The notes: generated by a model not told the origin, from the letters alone. A stretch of 64,000 nt of DNA from Caldicellulosiruptor naganoensis (GCF_026914285.1 NZ_CP113864.1:1457001-1521000); one strand, 5' to 3'. Shown: positions 17,313 to 26,570, counted from the first letter of the stretch. Program-made: numbers and translations.

Positions 17313-18389
17313 TCATTTAATCTCAACTTTTCCATATTGAGGCACTATCTCAAACCATGTATTGCCTTTTAAAAGCTGAATCTCTTTACCGTCATTATCT
17401 TTAATTGTAAATGAGTTTTTCATATCAAATGTATAAGTTACTGGAATAGTTCTTCCTTCTTGAAGCAAGTATCCTTTTCCTTTAGAAAAATCTACTTCTT
17501 GCCTCCCCTTATCATCATTTTTTATTGTGTCATATTTAGCAACTAATATTATCAAATTTTTTGCAAAAAGCTGAGAACCTGTTTCTTTGTCAATATGTGG
17601 TTTTTCTTTCACAAACCTCATATAAACTCTTTTGACAGGGTCATATTCATACTTGACATAATACCAACCTGAAAATCGTATTTTTACTTTTGAGTTGCTC
17701 AATGTATGTTTATTTGCTACCCTATCTGTTAAAGGATAAAATTTATAACTTTGCTGCTTCTTGTAGCCTTTCTTATCAAAATACCTTATCAGGTTTTCCA
17801 TAGTCGAGTACAAATTATGGGGAGCTTTTCTATCAGATGTTCTATAAAAAATTCCTCCACCTGTGTAAATCGCATCAATATGAGGAATATAATTTTGTTT
17901 AAAGAGTCTATAAGCTTGGGGGCTTCCACCACAGTGAACATAATACGCGTTTAGTGACTTTGCTATCTGCATAAAGTAAGGCCTTGCACTTCTGATTGGT
18001 CCCACTTTTTTAGGATATGTATGATGGTAGATTGCCATTATACGTGTCGCTCCACCTTCTATTAGTGCTTCATACAAATATTCTGCCTGGTTTAACGACG
18101 ACTGAGGAATTGCACCTGGTTCGTTGTTTATCATCACTGCAATTACCTGATGTTCATCCCCTCGATGTATTGCCTCACCTGTAAGCTTGCATGTGTAAGT
18201 ATCAGCTCTGCTACCGTCTGAAACCACTTGTTCCTGTTTTTTGGGCTGTGTGACTTTTGTGACTTCGGAACCTGTAGAAACAGAAGCCTTTTTCTTTCCA
18301 CAGCCTATTAACAAAACTACAAGCAAAATTATTACAATTGCAATTGTAAAAGCTTTATATAAAAAATTTCTTGAACAAATCCATCTCAT
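17313..18389 (-). CDS. DUF3048-family lipoprotein (YerB-like)
   Basis: 358 residues. An N-terminal membrane segment ends in the lipobox LLIGC, followed by a lysine/serine-rich linker, so it is probably a lipoprotein on the outer face of the membrane. The DUF3048 body is recognisable: VIAVMINNEPGAIPQSSLNQ, AEYLYEALIEGGATRIMAIY, VGPIRSARPYFMQIAKSLNA and YVHCGGSPQAY. B. subtilis YerB is the nearest well-known relative; biochemical function is unknown. It lies 14 bases after the dgkA-PAP2 fusion gene. Confidence 0.9.
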   Translation of the reverse strand: MRWICSRNFLYKAFTIAIVIILLVVLLIGCGKKKASVSTGSEVTKVTQPKKQEQVVSDGSRADTYTCKLTGEAIHRGDEHQVIAVMINNEPGAIPQSSLNQAEYLYEALIEGGATRIMAIYHHTYPKKVGPIRSARPYFMQIAKSLNAYYVHCGGSPQAYRLFKQNYIPHIDAIYTGGGIFYRTSDRKAPHNLYSTMENLIRYFDKKGYKKQQSYKFYPLTDRVANKHTLSNSKVKIRFSGWYYVKYEYDPVKRVYMRFVKEKPHIDKETGSQLFAKNLIILVAKYDTIKNDDKGRQEVDFSKGKGYLLQEGRTIPVTYTFDMKNSFTIKDNDGKEIQLLKGNTWFEIVPQYGKVEIK

Positions 18390-18403
18390 ACTTGTCCCTC
18401 TCT

Positions 18404-19102
18404 TTATTTAATCTTAAATATCAAAAGTGTCACCAGTATACCAATAACCGCCCCTACAATTGTTTCCCAAATGGTGTGAATCTTTGCTTCAATTCTACTC
18501 TCCAAAACTAAAAACGCCATAAAAATAGCTAAGGTTACTACTATCAAATTGTTTGTCAGCATAATTATGGCAGTCGCTGCTGCAAAAGCTAAAGCTGTAT
18601 GTCCGCTTGGCATACCACCTTGCATGAACTTTGTTCTATTGTTAATAGCCTTTACAACAATTATTACCATTGATACTATAATAAGTGATAAAAAAACTAC
18701 ATGAAAAGAAATTCCCCTTATGTGTTTTAACGTTATTTCTAAAGGCAACTTCATCTTGTCATAAAACAAAAAGTATCCAATTGTTAATACTAAAAGAGCA
18801 GTTACTAAAACAGCACCTGCTGCTACATCCTTTGCAATCTTTGCTTTTGTCTCAAAGTCTTTGGCTATAAGATCAATGGTATTTTCTATCGCAGTGTTTA
18901 TAAGTTCTGCCGTAATAACAAGCCCAATGCAAATTAAAATTATTATTGTTTCAATTTTGTTTAATTTGAAGACTATAGTAAATAACAATACTAAAAAAGC
19001 TATCAGAAAGTGTATCCTCATATTCCTTTGTGTCTTGAATGCAACAATTATTCCATTTATTGCATTATCGAAACTCTCAATAAGTGTCCTTTTTCTCTTC
19101 AT
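18404..19102 (-). CDS. Fusion of DgkA-type undecaprenol/diacylglycerol kinase and PAP2-type phosphatase domain
   Basis: 232 residues with two domains. Residues 1-115 are DgkA-type: FKTQRNMRIHFLIAFLVL, ITAELINTAIENTIDLIAKD and a following transmembrane helix; in Gram-positives such kinases phosphorylate undecaprenol. Residues 120-232 are PAP2-like, with the signature GGMPSGHTALAFAAATAI, SRIEAKIHTIWETIVGA and several membrane helices. A kinase and a lipid-phosphate phosphatase in one chain suggests handling of the same polyprenyl or diacyl lipid pool. It overlaps ybeY by 4 bases, the usual Firmicutes neighbour, so it is part of the phoH-HD-ybeY operon. Confidence 0.9.
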   Translation of the reverse strand: MKRKRTLIESFDNAINGIIVAFKTQRNMRIHFLIAFLVLLFTIVFKLNKIETIIILICIGLVITAELINTAIENTIDLIAKDFETKAKIAKDVAAGAVLVTALLVLTIGYFLFYDKMKLPLEITLKHIRGISFHVVFLSLIIVSMVIIVVKAINNRTKFMQGGMPSGHTALAFAAATAIIMLTNNLIVVTLAIFMAFLVLESRIEAKIHTIWETIVGAVIGILVTLLIFKIK

Positions 19103-19575
19103 CTTGTCAATCCCATACCTTCTAAGACCATCTCTTCATACTTTCTCATAAGTTTTCTATCATTTTCTTCTATGTGATCAAAACCCAATAAGTGTAAAAC
19201 TGAGTGAACAGTCAAATATGCTATCTCTCTTTTCACCGAGTGTCCAAATTCCTTTGCTTGTTCATATACCTTTTCAATTGAAATAACAATATCTCCAAGT
19301 GGGATTTCCTCTTCCACAATAGTTATATCTTCCTGCAGCACACCATTTTTGAACTCAAAAATAGGAAATGACAACACATCAGTTTCTTCGTCTATATTCC
19401 TGTAGTTTTTGTTTAGCTCTTTTATGAACTGATTGTCCACAATCATTACGCTAATCTCATAGTTGTCATCATCCATAAAAATCTTTAACGTATTTAGCAC
19501 CGAATCCTCTATTATCCTATAAATATTTTCATCTATTTGATATTTATCCTGCTGATTTTGAATGTAAATTTTCAC
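19099..19575 (-). CDS. ybeY: Endoribonuclease YbeY (16S rRNA maturation)
   Basis: 158 residues with the zinc-binding motif HSVLHLLGFDH (H-x3-H-x5-H) near residue 130. Preceding it is NYRNIDEETDVLSFPIFE, the conserved YbeY segment. YbeY takes part in 16S rRNA 3'-end maturation and late ribosome quality control. It overlaps both the HD-protein gene (its start lies inside that gene's tail) and the dgkA-PAP2 gene, in the conserved order phoH-HD-ybeY-dgkA. Confidence 0.94.
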   Translation of the reverse strand: MKIYIQNQQDKYQIDENIYRIIEDSVLNTLKIFMDDDNYEISVMIVDNQFIKELNKNYRNIDEETDVLSFPIFEFKNGVLQEDITIVEEEIPLGDIVISIEKVYEQAKEFGHSVKREIAYLTVHSVLHLLGFDHIEENDRKLMRKYEEMVLEGMGLTR

Positions 19576-21055
19576 TTCTTTCTACCACCTCTTCTTTGTC
19601 TATACCATCATCAATCAAATTATAGCTCACTCTTTTATGAAAAACACCTGTTAAAACTTTAATAAAACTCTCACAAATAGCTTCCAACTCTTTAAAGGTC
19701 AAATTGCTGGAATTGAGCTGCCCATCCATAAGTTTTTCATGAATTATATTCCTTATAGTACTTTCTATAAGCTGTGGAGTTGGTGACGAGAGTGCTCTTA
19801 CCGCAGCCTCGACAGAGTCTGCAAGCATCACTATTGCTGCTTCTTTGCTTTGAGGAATTGGGCCTTCATACCTAAACCTTTGTTCGCTTACCTGCTGATT
19901 TTGTACCAAAGCCTTGCCATAGAAAAAAGCCACCTTTGTTGTCCCATGATGCTGCTTTATAATATCTAATACCTGTTTAGGAAGCCTATACTCTTTGCCT
20001 ATCTCTACACCATCCTTGGTGTGAGATGTTATAATTAGCGCAGAAAGTGTTGGAGTTATCTTATTGTGTGGGTCTTCTTCTATAATTTGATTTTCCTTAA
20101 AATAGAATGGCCTTTTCAATTTTCCAATATCATGATAATAAGCTCCTACTCGTGCCAATAGGTAATTCCCACCCACTGCTTCACAAGCAACCTCTGCTAA
20201 ATTACCTACTATCAAGCTGTGATGGTAAGTACCAGGTGCTTCTAACAGAAGTCTTTTCAGTAGTGGGTGGTTCGGGTTTGAAAGCTCCATTAGTCTAATT
20301 GGCGTGGCATAGTCAAGGATATACTCCCATATTGGGAGTGTACCATATGCAAGCACAAATGACAGCGCTGTTCCAACAAAGGAGTTCACTGCATTATATA
20401 AAACCATTTCGCCTTGAGTTTGGTAAACAAGTTCCATTGTCAAAACAAAGAGAGATGAAATCATGCTTGCTAAAAAACCATGACTTACAAACTGCATTCT
20501 GTTTTGAATCTTGTGTGAAACAATTGAACTTAAACTTCCACCTATAAAAAGATACAAGGCAAAATTAAGGTTTTTGTCCCCTACTATCAACAATGTAATG
20601 ATTGATATAACAATATTAAAAATAATTGCAATCCTTACGTCAATCAAAAGAGAAACCAACACAATTCCCATAAAAGCAGGTATTGCAAATGCAGAAATTG
20701 GAAGAAGAAATTTTATTAAAAGTAAGTTCAAAATCAAAATTGAACTCACAGCAGTCATATCTTTGCAGTTGTTTATAAACTCTCTTTCAACAAGATAGAA
20801 GTATACACACATAAATAGAAGCAAGATCAGAAGAAGTAACAATATCCCTATGAAATCTTTGGTAGTTTGTATATTACCATAATGATTTGGGTTGATATTT
20901 AATACCGACAAAATTCTTCTAATTAAAAAATCCTGATTTTTTTGGTTAGATGTCAATATTAAAATCATAGATATAATAAAAAAAGTAAAGAGTGACAATA
21001 CACGGCAAAAATACACTTTTTGCTTTTCATGCCATTTTTGATAGTTTTGTAACAT
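19544..21055 (-). CDS. Membrane-bound HD-domain phosphohydrolase (PgpH-like)
   Basis: About 503 residues. A multi-helix membrane domain (about residues 20-235, six or more hydrophobic segments) precedes a cytoplasmic HD domain: APGTYHHSLIVGNLAEVAC, GAYYHDIGKLKRPFYF, HTKDGVEIG and IKQHHGT. PgpH of Listeria, with the same layout and neighbours, degrades cyclic di-AMP; substrate here is inferred. It lacks the long extracellular 7TMR-HDED domain, so it is shorter than PgpH. An ORF start at 21106 would overlap phoH by 50 bases. I prefer the ATG at 21055, right after the phoH stop, although the nearest GGGAG is 16 bases away. Confidence 0.85.
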   Translation of the reverse strand: MLQNYQKWHEKQKVYFCRVLSLFTFFIISMILILTSNQKNQDFLIRRILSVLNINPNHYGNIQTTKDFIGILLLLLILLLFMCVYFYLVEREFINNCKDMTAVSSILILNLLLIKFLLPISAFAIPAFMGIVLVSLLIDVRIAIIFNIVISIITLLIVGDKNLNFALYLFIGGSLSSIVSHKIQNRMQFVSHGFLASMISSLFVLTMELVYQTQGEMVLYNAVNSFVGTALSFVLAYGTLPIWEYILDYATPIRLMELSNPNHPLLKRLLLEAPGTYHHSLIVGNLAEVACEAVGGNYLLARVGAYYHDIGKLKRPFYFKENQIIEEDPHNKITPTLSALIITSHTKDGVEIGKEYRLPKQVLDIIKQHHGTTKVAFFYGKALVQNQQVSEQRFRYEGPIPQSKEAAIVMLADSVEAAVRALSSPTPQLIESTIRNIIHEKLMDGQLNSSNLTFKELEAICESFIKVLTGVFHKRVSYNLIDDGIDKEEVVERSENLHSKSAG

Positions 21056-21056
21056 C

Positions 21057-22037
21057 TTAATTTTCTTGTTTCTCCCTTCGTTTTTCTTCATACCTATTGT
21101 ATGCATTTATGATTTTCTGGACAAGCTGATGTCTTACAACATCTTGATATGTCAAAAACACAAACTCAATTCCTTCAATGTCTCTGAGTATCTTTGTCAC
21201 TTGAACAAGTCCTGACTCAACACCACTCGGAAGGTCAATCTGGGTTATATCCCCCGTTACTACCACCTTTGACCCAAATCCAAGTCGTGTCAAAAACATT
21301 TTCATCTGTTCAGATGTTGTATTTTGAGCCTCATCTAAGATAATAAAAGCATCATCTAAGGTTCTACCACGCATGTATGCAAGTGGGGCAACCTCTATGA
21401 TCCCTCTTTCCATATATCTTTGATAGGTTTCTGTGCCAATCAAATCATGCAGTGCATCATAGATTGGTCTTAAGTACGGATCAACCTTTGTCTGCAGATC
21501 ACCTGGTAAAAATCCTAATTTTTCCCCCGCTTCAACAGCTGGTCTTGTCAGAATAATCTTACTTATTTCCTTCTTCTTAAGGTAATAAACAGCCATAGCC
21601 ATTGCTAAATATGTCTTTCCTGTACCTGCTGGCCCAATCCCAAACACAATTGTGTTGTTCATTATTGCTTCAATATATCTCTTTTGCCCCAGCGTCTTTG
21701 GTTTTACTTGTTTTCCCCTGTGGGTTATAAATATGACTTCATCTTCTAATTTCCTTACCTCTTCGTCTTCCAATGTTTCGATAACATATCTTATTGTGTG
21801 CTCATCAATGTCCAGTTTCTTCTTCTCCATATCATGTAAAATCTTTATTGTTTTCTCAGCTTTTCTGATGTTTTCAGGACTGTTTCCAATAATTTTAATT
21901 GCATTATCACGGAAAACTATATTAACATGCAACAATTCCTCCAAGGTTTTTACCTTAGAATCAAACTCACCAAAGATGTTCCACAGATCTCTTGTATCTT
22001 CAATACTTACAGTTGATATTAATCTTTCTTCCAACAA
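21057..22037 (-). CDS. phoH: PhoH-like ATPase
   Basis: 326 residues. An N-terminal KH-like region comes first. The ATPase core follows, with Walker A FGIGPAGTGKTYLAMAMA near residue 135, ILTRPAVEAGEKLGFLPGDL, Walker B FIILDEAQNTTSEQM, and VVTGDITQIDLPSG. PhoH proteins are RNA-associated ATPases whose gene is regularly next to ybeY. Here it follows yqfC-yqfD in the sporulation-type order. The GGAGGGTAAGC upstream is the RBS. Confidence 0.95.
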   Translation of the reverse strand: MLEERLISTVSIEDTRDLWNIFGEFDSKVKTLEELLHVNIVFRDNAIKIIGNSPENIRKAEKTIKILHDMEKKKLDIDEHTIRYVIETLEDEEVRKLEDEVIFITHRGKQVKPKTLGQKRYIEAIMNNTIVFGIGPAGTGKTYLAMAMAVYYLKKKEISKIILTRPAVEAGEKLGFLPGDLQTKVDPYLRPIYDALHDLIGTETYQRYMERGIIEVAPLAYMRGRTLDDAFIILDEAQNTTSEQMKMFLTRLGFGSKVVVTGDITQIDLPSGVESGLVQVTKILRDIEGIEFVFLTYQDVVRHQLVQKIINAYNRYEEKRREKQEN

Positions 22038-22061
22038 AAGCTTACCCTCCTAAAGTCCGTT

Positions 22062-23203
22062 TTATTTTTTCAATGCTATATCTTCCAAACATTCATAATA
22101 TCTAATACATTCTATCCTCTTTATTTCGTTCCTCATTTTTATGACCTTAAAATATGTCCTTACTTTTGAAATAGCAAGAATTTTTTTATCTGTCGTTTTT
22201 CTTTTAAAATCCTTATCGCAACTTTTTATTAGCTCTTCTTTTACCTTCTCTAAATCAAGGATATATTTTCTTAACTCATATTTTCTTATCTCATATACAC
22301 CTACTCTAAATGGAACAATAAAAATTTTATACTCCCTTATTTTAATTTTATCACAATTTTCATTATTAGTAACCACAATTTTTGGTATAACCTCATGTTG
22401 ACCTATTGCAATAAATGGCACCTTTTTTTGAAAGGTATAAACCTTCTGAGATGTAGGCAAAGAAAAGTCTTTAGAGACTGTATAAAATGTTGCCGCAATT
22501 ATATCTGCTATGGCATCTTCATAGTACTCATTTCCATCTTTCGTAACAACCTTGTTATCAACAAGAAGCTGACCTGCAATTACAGTATCTCCTTCTTTCA
22601 CAAGAGCATTTCCTGATTTTAGTAAAAGCTTTTGTACAACTCCACTGCTTCTTGCAAAAATTTTCCCATGTTTGTTTTGTGGATTGTCTCCTTCTCTTTT
22701 TACGTATTCTACTATTAATAATCCCCCTTCTTTCTTCACCTTTACCCACATCAGCTCTTCTAATTCGGAAAGAAGCACTTTTGATAGTTTTTCTCCATCA
22801 ATGCAGGACTTTAATGTAAATGGTTTTATGTTGTAGTTCCTCAACTTTTGTTCTATTTTTTGCGCACTAAGCTATCGTCATTTTGAGGGTTTATTTTTAT
22901 ATCAAATATAAAAAGATTGAACAGAAAGAGTAAAAAGACGGAAAACACAATGGAGATAAGCTTAAAAATTGTAACTTCTCTCAATAAAAAATAAATTCCC
23001 CTCTTTTCTAAAACATGAAACCTTGATTTTGACTTTTTAGTAATGTTTACTACTTTCCTAAAATTAGACAACCTTATCATAATAATTAACGAATCTGGTT
23101 CTCTTTTCTTTACTGCCAGTAAAACTTTGTTAAATACAAGCATATTCAAAAACTTATTTAGATTCCCACCTTCTACTTTCAAGACTACGTAATTCGTAAG
23201 CAT
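22062..23203 (-). pseudogene. yqfD: Sporulation protein YqfD, split by a one-base frameshift in an A6 run
   Basis: Two reading frames together make one YqfD of about 380 residues. The upstream frame (23203 to 22853) holds the N-terminal part with YVVLKVEGGNLNKFLNMLVF and a membrane helix (TIFKLISIVFSVFLLFLFNLF). It ends in DDSLVRKK at a TAG. The second frame (from 22844) resumes with RNYNIKPFTLKS and continues through MWVKVKKEGGLLIVEYVKR to the end. Adding one A to the six-base run at 22856-22861 restores continuous code reading VRKKIEQKLRNYNIKPF, the expected YqfD junction. YqfD is a sigma-E-regulon protein next to YqfC. The break is a pseudogene, a homopolymer error, or slippage. Confidence 0.82.
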
Positions 23204-23255
23204 CTTATTTTTCTTTCTCCTCACTTAGGCTTATATACTCAATACATTTTATCTT

Positions 23256-23498
23256 TCAACCAATCACTATAACTTCTTCGTTCACTTTTTTGATTATAAG
23301 TTTATTACCTTTAATGTAAAGTGGACGTTTTATTGTACTTAATTTAACTACGTTTTCTTCATACATAATAAGCCCCTTATGATTCTCTACTACCACCTCA
23401 TCTTCTCCAACAACTGTAATTCTCGGTTCATTTGTAATTGCTTCTATGGGAAGTTGAGAAACTTGTATCATCTCTTTTAAAACCTTGTGTTTTTTCAT
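23256..23498 (-). CDS. yqfC: Sporulation protein YqfC
   Basis: 80 residues. The family pattern is visible: LPIEAITNEPRITVVGEDEV, VENHKGLIMYEENVVKL, then IKRPLYIKGNKLIIKKVNEE. YqfC is a small sigma-E-regulon protein of unknown molecular role, almost always next to yqfD and phoH. Its presence is notable because organisms of this type are usually described as non-spore-forming. A spacer of about 120 bases and the yqeY terminator separate it from rpsU-yqeY. Confidence 0.88.
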   Translation of the reverse strand: MKKHKVLKEMIQVSQLPIEAITNEPRITVVGEDEVVVENHKGLIMYEENVVKLSTIKRPLYIKGNKLIIKKVNEEVIVIG

Positions 23499-23573
23499 TG
23501 ATATAGTTCACACACCTTAAAACAAACTGTTCCACCTCTATTTTATTTATACTCTCATACTTTTATAACAAAA

Positions 23574-23603
23574 AAGTGGCCCTCCTTTTTGGGAGAACCA
23601 CTT
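23574..23603 (-). terminator. Intrinsic terminator after rpsU-yqeY
   Basis: On the minus strand AAGTGGTTCTCCC, a loop of A residues, then GGAGGGCCACTT followed directly by TTTTTTG. The stem has a two-base internal mismatch. It lies 14 bases past the yqeY stop and separates that unit from yqfC. Confidence 0.85.
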
Positions 23604-23616
23604 GTTATACTCTTCA

Positions 23617-24066
23617 TTATAATCTTGAGAGATGCTTTTTCACAACCTCACTCACAACCTTACCTTCTGCCCTGCCACTTACCTTTTGCATTACTTCTTG
23701 CATAACCTTGCCCATGTCTTTCATTCCTGAAGGTTTTAACTTTTCTATCACCTCAAGAACTATTTTTTCTATTTCTTCATCGGTCAGCATAGGCGGAAGG
23801 TATGATTGCAATATCTCAATTTCTCTATTTAGCTCATCAATCAATTCCTGTCTTCCACTTTTTATATACTCTGGCAGGCTATCTTTCCTCTTTTTGATCT
23901 CTTTTGCAATTACATTCAAAACCCCACTGTCGTCAAGCACAACTTTATTGTCCTTTTCAAACTGCAATATTGCAGCTCTTACCATGCCAACGACATTCTT
24001 TTTCACAACATCCTTTTCTTTCATAGCAGATTTGTAATCTCCTAAAAGCTTTTCTTTAAGGCTCAA
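23617..24066 (-). CDS. yqeY: YqeY-family protein (GatB/YqeY domain)
   Basis: 149 residues, full length for YqeY. It begins SLKEKLLGDYKSAMKEKDVV and contains YKSAMKEKDVVKKNVVGMVR, then YLPPMLTDEEIEKIVLEVI, MKDMGKVMQEVMQKVSGRAE and a C-terminal VSEVVKKHLS. The domain resembles the tRNA-binding tail of GatB amidotransferase, but no catalytic domain is present; function is not established. It follows rpsU by 19 bases, a conserved pair. Confidence 0.92.
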   Translation of the reverse strand: MSLKEKLLGDYKSAMKEKDVVKKNVVGMVRAAILQFEKDNKVVLDDSGVLNVIAKEIKKRKDSLPEYIKSGRQELIDELNREIEILQSYLPPMLTDEEIEKIVLEVIEKLKPSGMKDMGKVMQEVMQKVSGRAEGKVVSEVVKKHLSRL

Positions 24067-24085
24067 AATCCACGCCCCCTACAAC

Positions 24086-24262
24086 TTATCTGCGCTTTCT
24101 CCTACGTGCCGCTTCTGATTTCTTTTTCCTTCGTACGCTTGGGCTTTCATAGTGCTCTCTTTTTCTAAGCTCTGCTAAAATCCCAGCCTCTGCTAATTTC
24201 TTCTTAAATCTCCTGAGGGCACTATCGAGCGATTCATTTTCGCCCACTCTTACTTCTGACAT
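24086..24262 (-). CDS. rpsU: 30S ribosomal protein S21
   Basis: 58 residues, beginning [20 protein letters not shown] and ending in a very basic tail ([15 protein letters not shown]), the S21 pattern. A longer frame from 24280 exists, but its extra residues RGGNL are the translated ribosome binding site GAGAGGAGGG. The ATG at 24262 with that RBS 5 bases away is the real start. First gene of the rpsU-yqeY unit behind the promoter at 24319-24348. Confidence 0.96.
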   Translation of the reverse strand: MSEVRVGENESLDSALRRFKKKLAEAGILAELRKREHYESPSVRRKKKSEAARRRKRR

Positions 24263-24318
24263 CAAATTCCCTCCTCTCAAACCAAGCTCAAAAACACAAG
24301 CACGGGATTTATGGTACT

Positions 24319-24348
24319 ATTATAACTCACTTATCTCAAGGATGTCAA
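24319..24348 (-). promoter_or_regulatory. Promoter of rpsU-yqeY
   Basis: Minus-strand TTGACA (complement of 24343-24348) and TATAAT (complement of 24319-24324) with 18 bases between them, both perfect consensus hexamers. It sits directly at the end of the thioesterase gene, whose stop is at 24350. The transcript would carry a leader of about 50 bases before the rpsU RBS. Confidence 0.85.
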
Positions 24349-24349
24349 A

Positions 24350-24772
24350 TTATTTACTAATATCTTCTTCAAATAATTTTTGAAACAAACCAAAAAGTTC
24401 TTTGTTCTTTTTCTCTAAATTTATCGGCTTGAAACTTCTGTCAACAAACGCATGTTCGGTATATCCAGTTGCACAAACAATACCCTCTTTTAAAACTTCA
24501 TAATAGAATTTTATTCTACTACGTGTCAAATTATAAATCTTTGTTCTAATTTTTAGCCTATCTTCATAAAAACAAGGCTTTTTGAAATCACAGCCGCAAC
24601 TTATTAATGGTAAATACACACCCAAGTTATTTTCTATCTCAGAATATGAAATCCCTGCCTTTTTAATAAGCTCTGTCCTTCCAACTTCAAACCATATAAA
24701 ATAGTTTGAATGATGGACAATCCCCATTTTATCTGTCTCAGCATATCTTACAACAAGATCTGTCTCTATCAT
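24350..24772 (-). CDS. Acyl-CoA thioesterase, YbgC/FadM-like 4HBT fold
   Basis: 140 residues. The hotdog-fold motif is at the N terminus, VVRYAETDKMGIVHHSNYF and then IWFEVGRTELIKKAG, with the catalytic Asp in the ETDKMG position. LTRSRIKFYYEV and a C-terminal HAFVDRSFKP follow. Members hydrolyse acyl-CoA thioesters; chain-length preference cannot be read from sequence. It follows pyk by 25 bases, probably in the same transcript, and its 3' end overlaps the rpsU promoter. Confidence 0.88.
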   Translation of the reverse strand: MIETDLVVRYAETDKMGIVHHSNYFIWFEVGRTELIKKAGISYSEIENNLGVYLPLISCGCDFKKPCFYEDRLKIRTKIYNLTRSRIKFYYEVLKEGIVCATGYTEHAFVDRSFKPINLEKKNKELFGLFQKLFEEDISK

Positions 24773-24797
24773 TTCTGATTACCCCAAATAAGTAATT

Positions 24798-26549
24798 TTA
24801 GCTCTTGAGTTCTCCACTAAAGACAAGTCCTTTTTGTGCATCCATTGTAACAACAATTCCATTTTTGAGTATCTCTACAGCATTTTTAGCATCGGTTATG
24901 ACAGGAATATCCAACGCAGCACCGACAATTACTGCATGTGAGTTTTGGCCGCCTTCTTCTGTTATAATACCTGATGCTCTTTTCATATAAGGAATAAAAT
25001 CATTGTTTGTCTGCGTTGTGACAATTATATCTCCATCTTCAAAGTTTTGCTTTAGCTCATTAAGATTTTTTGCAACACATACTCTTGCTGTAACTTTGCC
25101 ACTTCCCCAACCTCTTCCTTCAACCAGTACATGACCAACAACATGAACTTTGAGAATATTTGTTGTTCCACTTACACCAACTGGCACACCTGCCGTGATT
25201 ACAACCAAATCGCCATTTTTGACAATCTTTGATTTAACAGCAATTTCTACTGAGTGGTCGAAGATATCATCGGTAGAATCTTTATACTCAGCTAAAAAAG
25301 GATAAACACCCCATGAAAGATTGAGTTGTCTTCTTACCTTCTCGCATGGAGTAGTTGCTATAATTGGACAAGCAGGTCTGAATTTTGAAACCATTCTTGC
25401 TGTGTTGCCTGATTTTGTAACAGTAATGATTGCCTTTGCCCCAAGGTCATGGGCAGTTGTACACGTAGCATGAGATATAGCATTTGTAACATTAACTGGC
25501 ATGTCAAACACCTGAGATTGGAATCTTTTGATATAGTCAATCTGGCTTTCTACTCTTTCAGCAATCTTTGCCATTGTAGCAACACTTTCAACAGGGTATT
25601 TACCCATAGCCGTCTCGCCAGAAAGCATTATAGCAGATGTTCCATCAAAGATTGCATTTGCTATGTCGCTTACTTCTGCTCTTGTTGGACGCGGATTTCT
25701 TATCATTGATTCTAACATTTGGGTTGCTGTAATTACTGGCTTGCCTGCTTTATAACATTTTTCAATAAGCATTTTTTGGACAAGTGGTACTTCCTCAAAT
25801 GGAAGCTCAACACCTAAATCTCCTCTGGCAACCATAATTCCATCAGCAACTCTTATAATCTCATCACAGTTTGCAACACCTTCTTGAGTCTCTATTTTAG
25901 CTATTATCAAAATGTCTCTACCGCCGTGTTTATTTAAAAACTCTCTTATCTCCAGAACATCACTTGCCTTTCTTATAAAAGAAGCTGCTATGAAGTCAAC
26001 ATCGTTTTCAATACCAAAAAGAATGTCTTCCTTGTCCTTTTGAGTCAGTGCTGGAAGCCTTATGGGTATACCTGGAACATTTACTCCTTTTTGATTTGTT
26101 AAAACTCCTCCGTTTTTTACTTTACAAATTATATTCTTGTCTGTCTTGTCTTCAACAATAAGCTCAATCAATCCATCATCAATCAATATCTTGTCACCTG
26201 GTTTTACATCCTCAACAAGTTCTTTGTAGGTTATACTTACAACTTCTTCATTTCCTAATATCTCCTCTGTTGTGAGTATAAATCTCTGTCCTTCTTTCAA
26301 TTCAACCTTACCATCTTTGAAAAAACCAATCCTAATTTCTGGACCTTTTGTATCAAGCAAAATAGGAATAGGCTTATCAAGCTCTTCACGAATTTTTTTT
26401 ATCAAATCAATTTTTCTCTTATGTTCTTCGTGAGTTCCGTGAGAAAAATTAAGCCTTGCAACATCCATTCCATGTTCAATAAGTTTTCTTACTATCTCTT
26501 CAGAGTCACTTGCTGGCCCCAATGTACAGACTATCTTTGTCTTTCTCAA
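24798..26549 (-). CDS. pyk: Pyruvate kinase with C-terminal PEP-utilising mobile domain
   Basis: 583 residues, longer than the roughly 470 of a minimal pyruvate kinase. The catalytic part starts RKTKIVCTLGPASDSEE and includes VARLNFSHGTHEEH, LLDTKGPEIRIG, IIAKIETQEGVANCDEII, VARGDLGVELPFEEVP and ATQMLESMIRNPRPTRAE. The extra tail of about 110 residues carries EEGGQNSHAVIVGAALDIP, the phosphohistidine-type domain of PEP-utilising enzymes, as in Bacillus pyruvate kinases. An ORF opens at 26564, but GGAGG lies 8 bases before the TTG at 26549, which gives the family start MRKTKI. It follows pfkA closely, a glycolytic pair. Confidence 0.96.
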   Translation of the reverse strand: MRKTKIVCTLGPASDSEEIVRKLIEHGMDVARLNFSHGTHEEHKRKIDLIKKIREELDKPIPILLDTKGPEIRIGFFKDGKVELKEGQRFILTTEEILGNEEVVSITYKELVEDVKPGDKILIDDGLIELIVEDKTDKNIICKVKNGGVLTNQKGVNVPGIPIRLPALTQKDKEDILFGIENDVDFIAASFIRKASDVLEIREFLNKHGGRDILIIAKIETQEGVANCDEIIRVADGIMVARGDLGVELPFEEVPLVQKMLIEKCYKAGKPVITATQMLESMIRNPRPTRAEVSDIANAIFDGTSAIMLSGETAMGKYPVESVATMAKIAERVESQIDYIKRFQSQVFDMPVNVTNAISHATCTTAHDLGAKAIITVTKSGNTARMVSKFRPACPIIATTPCEKVRRQLNLSWGVYPFLAEYKDSTDDIFDHSVEIAVKSKIVKNGDLVVITAGVPVGVSGTTNILKVHVVGHVLVEGRGWGSGKVTARVCVAKNLNELKQNFEDGDIIVTTQTNNDFIPYMKRASGIITEEGGQNSHAVIVGAALDIPVITDAKNAVEILKNGIVVTMDAQKGLVFSGELKS

Positions 26550-26570
26550 TTTTAAAACCTCCAAAATTTC

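Noticed and set aside
23499-23573. Sigma-E-type promoter ahead of yqfC
   Set aside because: The region is AT-rich with TATAAA-like stretches, but no pair of elements at proper spacing matched the sporulation sigma consensus well enough to list.
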